Assembly (NCBI GenBank): GCA_002427615.1
Contig: DIFH01000006.1
Coordinates: 1 to 39,740, forward strand
Length of the DNA: 39,740 bases
Direction of reading: 5' to 3'
From: Paludibacter sp. UBA5753
GTDB lineage: Bacteria; Bacteroidota; Bacteroidia; Bacteroidales; Paludibacteraceae
Position 1 is the first letter of the stretch. Each line of letters starts with the position of its first letter. This document shows positions 33,990 through 39,740 of the stretch, one piece after another. A program made the translations under genes and the position numbers. The notes beneath the pieces are model-generated. The model was not told where the DNA came from. It did not search any database and saw nothing but the letters and a program-made list of their open reading frames with translations.

Positions 33990-35375
33990 ATGAGTAAATT
34001 CAATGAAATTAACGAGAAAATAGGAAAATACAGATGGACAATTTGTGCTTTGCTGTTTTTTGCAACAACTGTCAATTATCTCGACCGCCAGGTTCTAAGT
34101 CTTTTAATGCCCGATTTGGTATTGGAGTTTGGCTGGACAAACAGCGATTATGCCAATATAGCTGCGGTTTTTCAATTCACTTATGCCATAGCTATGTTAT
34201 TTGCCGGTAGATTAATCGACTGGTTAGGAACAAAACGCGGATATGCCGTTGCCCTTACGCTTTGGTCGATAGGAGCCGTAATGCATGCAGGTTCTATTTG
34301 GATTGGCACAGGCGTTGCTCCCGTATTTGAGTTAATAGGCATTTTAGTTCCCATTTCCGTTCTTGGTTTTATGGTTTCGCGCTTTGTATTGGCAATAGGT
34401 GAATCAGGGAACTTTCCCGCTGCTATCAAAACAATAGCCGAATGGTTTCCTAAAAAAGAGCGTTCATTAGCTACCGGTATTTTTAACTCCGGCGCAAATA
34501 TAGGCGCAATTTTAGCGCCTCTTTCGGTTCCTTGGATTGCCGAGCACATGGGCTGGCAGTGGGCATTTATCATTGTGGGAGGTATTGGTTTTGCCTGGTT
34601 AGGTTTTTGGTTTATTATTTATGACTCACCCAAAAAATTACTTGCCAAAGGAAAAATCACACAATCGGAATACGATTACATACATAGCGATAAAGATGAA
34701 CAACTGATTGAGAAAAATGAAGTCAAAGAAAAAGTATCGTGGTTTAAATTACTAACCTATCGCCAAACCTGGTCTTTTGTTTTTGGAAAATTTTTAACCG
34801 ATGGCGTTTGGTGGTTTTTCTTGTTCTGGTTACCGGCTTATCTAAAAGCCCAATACGATATAACAGGCAGCGAAATAATGCTTCCACTCGGGGTTTTGTA
34901 TAGTATGACTATGATTGGAAGCATTGGTGGCGGTTGGTTCCCTACATTTTTCATCAATAAAGGTATGGAAACGTACAAAGCACGGTTGATGGCCATGTTG
35001 GTAATAGCCGTATTTCCGTTGGTTGTGTTGGCAGCCCAACCACTTGGAGTCATAAGCATGTGGTTTCCGGTTCTGCTAATCGGTATTGGAGCTTCTGCGC
35101 ATCAAGCCTGGAGCGCTAACCTTTTTACCACCGTTTCGGATATGTTTCCCAAAAAAGCAGTAGCTTCGGTGATAGGAATTGGCGGTATGGCTGGAGGAAT
35201 AGGTGGAGTATTGATAACTAAGGTAGGCGGATATTTATTCGACTACTACGAAGCGCTCGGTCATGTTACTACGGGTTATACGATTATGTTTGCTTTCTGC
35301 GCAGAAGCCTATCTTATTGCTTGGGCAATCATGAAATTATTAGTTCCTAAATTTAAAGCGATTACTGATTTATAA
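33990..35375 (+). CDS. exuT: ExuT-type MFS hexuronate transporter
   Basis: A 461-residue major facilitator superfamily protein with twelve hydrophobic segments, of the anion:cation symporter (ACS) group, which includes ExuT and GudP. KYRWTICALLFFATTVNYLDRQVLSLLMPDL (residues about 13-43; two parts of a first TM and its loop) is the group's typical start, with NYLDRQ as the hallmark. AIGESGNFPAAIKTIAEWFP near residue 135 is the ACS signature. It probably imports galacturonate or glucuronate across the inner membrane by H+ symport. It directly follows eda. No outer-membrane SusC/D pair is in the window. Confidence 0.88.
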   Translation: MSKFNEINEKIGKYRWTICALLFFATTVNYLDRQVLSLLMPDLVLEFGWTNSDYANIAAVFQFTYAIAMLFAGRLIDWLGTKRGYAVALTLWSIGAVMHAGSIWIGTGVAPVFELIGILVPISVLGFMVSRFVLAIGESGNFPAAIKTIAEWFPKKERSLATGIFNSGANIGAILAPLSVPWIAEHMGWQWAFIIVGGIGFAWLGFWFIIYDSPKKLLAKGKITQSEYDYIHSDKDEQLIEKNEVKEKVSWFKLLTYRQTWSFVFGKFLTDGVWWFFLFWLPAYLKAQYDITGSEIMLPLGVLYSMTMIGSIGGGWFPTFFINKGMETYKARLMAMLVIAVFPLVVLAAQPLGVISMWFPVLLIGIGASAHQAWSANLFTTVSDMFPKKAVASVIGIGGMAGGIGGVLITKVGGYLFDYYEALGHVTTGYTIMFAFCAEAYLIAWAIMKLLVPKFKAITDL

Positions 35376-35423
35376 AACTTGATAATTCTACTTTGACAGA
35401 TTAGAAATTTATATATCTATCAC

Positions 35424-35561
35424 GTCCCTACGGGACTTTGTATGTAGGAATTGTACTTGTTTTTACCAATATCAAAGCTCTACGAGCTTAAAAAAGTGCC
35501 GTAGGCACGAGCATATTGGTAAAAATAGGAAGACAAATAACCCTTAAAGTCCCGAAGGGAC
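35424..35561. repeat. Four-hairpin palindromic repeat element (locus B)
   Basis: Four 13-nt hairpins of 5-bp stem and 3-nt loop: GTCCC TAC GGGAC (35424), AGCTC TAC GAGCT (35476), GTGCC GTA GGCAC (35496) and GTCCC GAA GGGAC (35549). Starts within each half are 52 and 53 bases apart. The core is framed by TTTTTACCAATAT (35460-35472) and its perfect complement (35513-35525). The architecture matches 23596-23761, but stem sequences differ. It may also serve as a terminator for exuT. Confidence 0.75.
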
Positions 35562-35587
35562 GACATATAATTAATGTGTCAAAGTAG

Positions 35588-35678
35588 AATTTATTAGGGC
35601 GCTGAGTAGTTACGTGTTTTCGCTGTTTCGTGTGTCTTGACGTTTTCTTATTAAACACCGGGTTTTCTTTCTAACACT
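35588..35678 (-). repeat. Inverted partial copy of the 5245-5388 element joined to the GCTGAGTAGT end
   Basis: Read on the minus strand it begins AGTGTTAGAAAGAAAACC and continues through TAAGAAAACGTCAAG and CAGCGAAAACACG, as in the element at 5245-5388. It ends with ACTACTCAGCGCCCTAATAA, the motif also seen at 3-25 and, in part, near 39694-39705. It links the two repeat signals into one family. Confidence 0.6.
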
Positions 35679-35692
35679 AAGTATTGCAGCGA

Positions 35693-35734
35693 ATAAAAAA
35701 AATAGGCTGCCAGGTTTAATGCCTGGCAACCTAT
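35693..35734 (-). terminator. Rho-independent terminator of putA
   Basis: On the minus strand ATAGGTTGCCAGG (complement of 35722-35734) pairs with CCTGGCAGCCTAT (complement of 35702-35714) through 13 pairs, one wobble, around a 7-base loop. A T run follows. It starts 6 bases past the putA stop codon. Confidence 0.85.
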
Positions 35735-35739
35735 CATTT

Positions 35740-38700
35740 TTATTCCGGTTTTTCGGTAATACTTCCGTAGCGATGATATTCGAAAGCAATACTTTGTTCT
35801 TTCAGGTAATGAAGTAATTCCAAACGCCCTTCAATCAACGGTTTTTGCATGGCGATATATCGACCGAGCAGCGCCGATTTTTTATAAACATCCATCGAAA
35901 TATCTGAACTGCAAGTCCGAATCCTTTCATATTTATTCATGTCGCCGATAAATTCACTTTCATTTTGAATCAATATAGTATTTGCATTTGCTAAAGTTTG
36001 AATTGCACCCAATTTACTGTCGTTGCCCGTAATGCTGATGCTGAGCGGTGTTTTGGTAATTCTGGCAGCAGCAATAATCATCAGAATATCACATAATTCA
36101 TCGGCATCCTGAACGCGGAGCAACATATTTTTTAAAGGAAGATAGCGGAAAATATTCTGTTCGCCCATCAGGTTGTATATATCCCGTTCCACCGAAAATT
36201 CATCTTTGTAATTTTTCAGGTAACTTGCCACAGCGCTTTCGTATCGTTTTTTATCTTCGTTTCGTAAAATGGCAGCGCTTGTTTTAAATTCACCCAATTC
36301 ATATAATTTGGCTAAATTTGTGTAATTTATGTTTGTAATATTCACAAAACACGAAACATAATTCGGTCCACCGGCTTTGATACCGCCGCCAAATGCCGAA
36401 CGTTTCATCCCGCCAAAGGGTTGACGGCTTACGATGGCTCCCGTAATGCTGCGGTTGATATACAGGTTTCCGGCTTCGATACTGTTTTTCCAGCGTTTTT
36501 GTTCGCTTTCGTCCAAGCTTTGAAGTCCGGCGGTAAGTCCGTATTCCGAACTGTTGGCCAATGCAATGGCATGTTCTAAGTTATCGGCGCAAACCACCGA
36601 AAGCAGGGGGGCAAACAGTTCGTTGGCAAAAGTGTAACTTCCCGGTCGGACGCCCCATTTAACGCAGGGTTTGAGTATGTAATGTTTTTCGTCAACGAAT
36701 TCGGGTTTTACCAACCACCATTCACCTTCTTCAAGATTGTTGATGGCATGAAGCAGTTTGTCATTTTCAGCCGTAATCATTGGTCCAACATAATTTCCGC
36801 CGTCCCAAACGCTTCCTGTATGCAGGCTGGTGACTGCATCTGTAAGTTTAGTTTTGAAATCGGGATCGTTGTAAACCTCTTTTTCGAGAATCAGCAACGA
36901 ACAAGCCGAACATTTCTGACCTGCATTGCTGAATGCCGAAGTTACGATATTCTGAATGGCATGATCACGGTCGGCTAATGCAGTAACTATCATGGCGTTT
37001 TTACCACCCGTTTCGGCGGATAACGGACAGGTAGGATTGTTTTCGAGCAAACGGAAAGCCGTATCGGTGCCTCCGGTAAGAATGGTATGTTTGATGGACG
37101 GATGAGCCGTGAGATAATTCAACGGTTCACGACCATCGGTGCAAACTACCTGCAAAGCATCTTTCGGCACCCCGGCATCCCAGAAACATTGGGCAAATTC
37201 CCAAGCCACAGGCATAGCCACAGTGGCAGGTTTCAGAATAACAGTGTTTCCACCCGTCAAGGCTGCGGCTACTCCCCCTACAGGAATGGATAGCGGAAAA
37301 TTCCAGGGTGGAATCACCAGCACAATTCCTTTCGGAGTGATTTTTACTGTTTCGAGTTCGGCAAATTTTGTCATACTGATAGGGTAGTAGCGACAAAAGT
37401 CGATAGCTTCGGAAACTTCTACATCGCCTTCCATAAAGGTTTTGCCCGTAATGGCCGACATGCAACCTATCAGATGACCCCGTTTTTTGCAAAGCAGGTC
37501 AGCCGTTTTGTGAAGTATGATTTTACGTTGGCCGAGGTCGGTTTTTCTCCAACTCGAAGTGTCTTTTTCGGCAATGGCAACGATTTCTTTTACCATTTCA
37601 AGATTCGAAAGACTTGCTTTACAAACACAAACTTCGCCTTCCTGACTGCGATCGGGATATAAATATTGCTTTTCGGTAATAATTTCTTTATCACCCATCT
37701 GCACAGGAATTACATAAGGTTCATCTCTGTCCGATTTCATCCATTCCTTGCGAATACCATCAGCCCACAGGCGGTTAGGGCGAAGGTCGAAGTTGGTATC
37801 TGATTCGTTGTGGAATTCTTGTAGAGACCTAAAGTCTTGCGTCTCTACAATAGATAATCGGTTCTGTTTACGGCGAGGTGTTTTATCCAGTTTTTCTTTT
37901 AGCGAATAAGCTTCGATAAATTGCTGTTGCAGGAAATCCCATTGTTTGCTGTCAACTTTCAGGTTAAACGAATAACTCAGAAAATTATCAACGCCGGTGT
38001 TTTCGTCGAGGCGGCGCACCAGATAGGAGATGGCATTCAGGAAATGTTCGTCTTTTACTACCGGGGTGTAAAGAATAATTTGCTTGCCCAATTGACGCAT
38101 GACGCGCGGCAGGTGATTGGCCATTCCTTCGAGCATTTCGAAAGTGATGAATTCATCCACGCCGTTTTTTTGACCTAAGAGATAAGCATATCCGATACTA
38201 AAGAAATTATGCGAAGCTACGCCAACGTGTAAGGCTTTAGCATTTTCGGGTAATAAAGCACGATCGAGAATGTGCAGATAATTGGCATCGACTTCCACTT
38301 TGGTGCTGAATATCGGATTTTCCCAGCCTTTGAGCGACGAGACAATCGATTCCATTTGCAGGTTGGCGCCTTTTACCAAACGCATTTTGAGCGGAGCGCC
38401 TCCATCGGCAAAACGCTTGGTGGCAAATTCAAGCAATTCGGTCTGAAAACTCCAGGCATCGGGTAAATAAGCCTGAATAACAATGCCTGCGGAGTAATTT
38501 TTAAATTGCGGATAGCTTAATACGGTTTTGAAAACATCGAGGGTGAGTTCGGTGTCTTTGTACTCTTCCATATCGAGGTTTACGAATTTTGCTTTTTTTT
38601 CGCCATTTTCGTCAACATAAGGAAAATCGATGGATTGCTGGTAAATACGGGTGAGCCGTTCACAAAGGTCAATCTTGTTTTGTGCATAATTCAACGCATT

Positions 38701-39258
38701 GATTTGTGCATAAATACCGGATATTTTGATGGATATGTAATTAATTCGGGGGTCTTTCAATGCTTCGAGGTAATGTTCGTAGCGATGATTGGCTTCGCCA
38801 TCGCCTAAAACCACTTCTCCCAACAGATTTACATTCTGACCGATTTTCTGTTCGTAGCGGACATTCAGATGTTTGTTTAATAACGATGCTTTTTCGTTGA
38901 TAATGACCTTAGACGTATCGGAGCGAAGTCGTTTTTTAAAAATGGGAACAGCTATAAAATCAAACCAATAGCCAAAAGTAGCGAAAACCTTTAGCAAAAA
39001 AGTGTCGGTCGAGTTAAAAAATTGCGGAACGCCGTACTTTTCGATCAATATTTTTATGCGCCTGGCTAATTTTTTATTGTTTTTGATTTGTGAAGACTCG
39101 TCCAACATTTTAGACAACAGTGTTTTGTCGTTTGGATTTTGAATCAGAATAGCATATTTTTTCTGTTCTTTCAATTCTTCGGGAGTGATTTCTTTTTCCG
39201 ATCTGGCAAGGAATTGTTTTCCCCAGTCGATGACTTCGTTTGTCGTGATTTTTTCCAT
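35740..39258 (-). CDS. putA: Bifunctional proline dehydrogenase / L-glutamate gamma-semialdehyde dehydrogenase
   Basis: A 1172-residue bifunctional PutA. The N-terminal FAD-dependent proline dehydrogenase barrel (residues about 110-450) shows RYEHYLEALKDP, LRLVKGANLQMES-like (MRLVKGAN) and VRRLDENTGVDNFL. The aldehyde dehydrogenase domain (about 530-990) has VIPPWNFPLSIPVGG, the general base E near 747 in SAETGGKNAM, and the nucleophile C near 783 in GQKCSACS. A C-terminal stretch of about 180 residues ends with GRLELLHYLKEQSIAFEYHRYG, the conserved end-motif of long PutAs that seals the substrate channel. No N-terminal DNA-binding ribbon-helix-helix domain is evident. It converts proline to glutamate. 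It is a single gene with its own terminator. Confidence 0.95.
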   Translation of the reverse strand: MEKITTNEVIDWGKQFLARSEKEITPEELKEQKKYAILIQNPNDKTLLSKMLDESSQIKNNKKLARRIKILIEKYGVPQFFNSTDTFLLKVFATFGYWFDFIAVPIFKKRLRSDTSKVIINEKASLLNKHLNVRYEQKIGQNVNLLGEVVLGDGEANHRYEHYLEALKDPRINYISIKISGIYAQINALNYAQNKIDLCERLTRIYQQSIDFPYVDENGEKKAKFVNLDMEEYKDTELTLDVFKTVLSYPQFKNYSAGIVIQAYLPDAWSFQTELLEFATKRFADGGAPLKMRLVKGANLQMESIVSSLKGWENPIFSTKVEVDANYLHILDRALLPENAKALHVGVASHNFFSIGYAYLLGQKNGVDEFITFEMLEGMANHLPRVMRQLGKQIILYTPVVKDEHFLNAISYLVRRLDENTGVDNFLSYSFNLKVDSKQWDFLQQQFIEAYSLKEKLDKTPRRKQNRLSIVETQDFRSLQEFHNESDTNFDLRPNRLWADGIRKEWMKSDRDEPYVIPVQMGDKEIITEKQYLYPDRSQEGEVCVCKASLSNLEMVKEIVAIAEKDTSSWRKTDLGQRKIILHKTADLLCKKRGHLIGCMSAITGKTFMEGDVEVSEAIDFCRYYPISMTKFAELETVKITPKGIVLVIPPWNFPLSIPVGGVAAALTGGNTVILKPATVAMPVAWEFAQCFWDAGVPKDALQVVCTDGREPLNYLTAHPSIKHTILTGGTDTAFRLLENNPTCPLSAETGGKNAMIVTALADRDHAIQNIVTSAFSNAGQKCSACSLLILEKEVYNDPDFKTKLTDAVTSLHTGSVWDGGNYVGPMITAENDKLLHAINNLEEGEWWLVKPEFVDEKHYILKPCVKWGVRPGSYTFANELFAPLLSVVCADNLEHAIALANSSEYGLTAGLQSLDESEQKRWKNSIEAGNLYINRSITGAIVSRQPFGGMKRSAFGGGIKAGGPNYVSCFVNITNINYTNLAKLYELGEFKTSAAILRNEDKKRYESAVASYLKNYKDEFSVERDIYNLMGEQNIFRYLPLKNMLLRVQDADELCDILMIIAAARITKTPLSISITGNDSKLGAIQTLANANTILIQNESEFIGDMNKYERIRTCSSDISMDVYKKSALLGRYIAMQKPLIEGRLELLHYLKEQSIAFEYHRYGSITEKPE

Positions 39259-39525
39259 AATATTATGTTTTTCGTGTTATCAACGCTTACTTTTTCATTA
39301 ATTTGGGGAGAAAGATAGATGAAAAGATTGGAAAAAGTATAAAAATAAGATAAATATTCGTGTGTTAAAATGAACTTTTTCTGTTTGAAAATATCCGGTT
39401 TATTATTTTTATTATTTGTTATTTTTCTGACTGTTTTGCTTACAATTTTTTTCATGTAGTTGATCGGCGTTTATTTGACGATGTACCTGATTCCGCCCCG
39501 ACGACGAACTTATTTAAATTTTCTG

Positions 39526-39564
39526 TCCAAACCTGTCAGATTTTTAATATCCGACAAGTTTGGA
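39526..39564. repeat. Hairpin with CCAAACCTGTC / GACAAGTTTGG arms
   Basis: TCCAAACCTGTC (39526-39537) and GACAAGTTTGGA (39553-39564) are inverted copies matching at 11 of 12 positions with a 15-base AT-rich loop. It may be an intergenic repeat or a weak terminator for a gene beyond the window; neither can be decided here. Confidence 0.5.
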
Positions 39565-39693
39565 TGTTTAAAGTTTCAGATCAGACACTTATATTCAATT
39601 TATCGCATTACATCCAGATTGTTTGCTCATTACATCCAAAACATATATATTTGTCATTCGAAATTAAAAATGATTCTGAGTATCTTTTTCGAT

Positions 39694-39705
39694 AACTACT
39701 CAGCA
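39694..39705 (-). repeat. GCTGAGTAGT repeat end, inverted
   Basis: The complement reads GTGCTGAGTAGT, identical to 14-25 at the window start in opposite orientation. Only about 12 bases match exactly before similarity fades, so this is a short remnant or the start of an element continuing past the window. Confidence 0.4.
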
Positions 39706-39740
39706 CTCTTAATTTCTATAACCTTTTGATTTTCAGTTCG

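Larger units (their letters stand above)
35376..35739. other. Intergenic interval between exuT and putA made of repeats and a terminator
   Basis: These 364 bases contain no gene. In order they hold the four-hairpin element (35424-35561), a copy of the 5245-5388 element in inverted orientation (35588-35678), and the putA terminator (35693-35734). Confidence 0.7.
39259..39740. other. Gene-free interval upstream of putA
   Basis: No credible gene is seen in these 482 bases. They should hold the putA promoter (a TATCTTTC -7-like sequence lies about 60 bases upstream of its start on the minus strand), a 12-bp-arm hairpin at 39526-39564, and a GCTGAGTAGT motif in inverted orientation near the window end. 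An 89-codon frame at 39460-39729 has no protein-like features. Confidence 0.5.

Noticed and set aside
35424..35561. CRISPR-like array
   Set aside because: The regular spacing comes from four short palindromes arranged as an inverted repeat with differing stems, not direct repeats with unique spacers, and no cas genes are present.
39460..39729. 89-codon plus-strand open frame near the window end
   Set aside because: It reads through a hairpin and a repeat end and has no recognisable protein pattern.

Overview
The window looks like a piece of a Bacteroidota (probably Bacteroidales) chromosome. It is moderately AT-rich. Several gene starts are preceded by the Bacteroidota-type promoter (TTTG or TTG about 18-20 bases before TAnnTTTG). 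The gene set fits an anaerobic or fermentative member of the group: single-chain NifJ, LL-DAP aminotransferase, PdxB, a long PutA, bactofilin, and the UxaE hexuronate route. I could not identify genus or species. I support 28 protein genes and see no tRNA, rRNA, CRISPR array, phage or intact IS.

Layout. 120-3656 (-) nifJ. 3732-4913 (-) an AAA_14/DUF4143-type ATPase with an altered Walker B. 4914-5550 is a gene-poor stretch of inverted-repeat elements. 5551-6534 (+) aldo/keto reductase. 6617-12925 (-) a PurF-like amidotransferase, glmS, dapL and a YhdH-type enoyl reductase. 13029-13394 (-) bactofilin. 13594-17731 (+) a compact envelope operon: FemAB-like acyltransferase, GT4 glycosyltransferase, SAM methyltransferase, flippase. 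17848-18600 (+) ZIP transporter. 18606-19709 (-) a lactonase-fold protein with a signal peptide. 19890-23542 (-) a Gfo/Idh oxidoreductase, pdxB and gnd in one direction, ending at a strong terminator.

The centrepiece is a divergent hexuronate locus at 23815-35375. On the minus strand are lacI-type regulator, uxaE, an SDR oxidoreductase, a PfkB kinase, a four-helix-bundle gene inside a 22-bp inverted repeat, and a LarA-family (nickel-pincer) protein. On the plus strand are uxaC, kdgK, eda and an ExuT-type transporter. Together they would import galacturonate or glucuronate and isomerise it (UxaC). UxaE would epimerise tagaturonate to fructuronate, which the SDR would reduce to mannonate. KDG would then be phosphorylated (KdgK) and cleaved (Eda). 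No mannonate dehydratase (UxuA) lies in the window. The LarA homologue keeps all the cofactor-binding residues I can test, and could be an aldonate 2-epimerase that feeds gluconate metabolism. Three 12-bp sites sharing TGnnCGnnCA lie on or next to the three promoters of the locus, so one LacI-family repressor probably controls all of it.

The intergenic DNA is unusually structured. Two loci (23596-23761 and 35424-35561) each carry four 13-nt hairpins (5-bp stem, 3-nt loop) with almost identical spacing but different stem sequences. A second inverted-repeat family (5025-5063, 5245-5388, 35588-35678) and a GCTGAGTAGT motif at both window ends show further dispersed repeats. 35740-39258 (-) is putA, followed by gene-free DNA to the window end.
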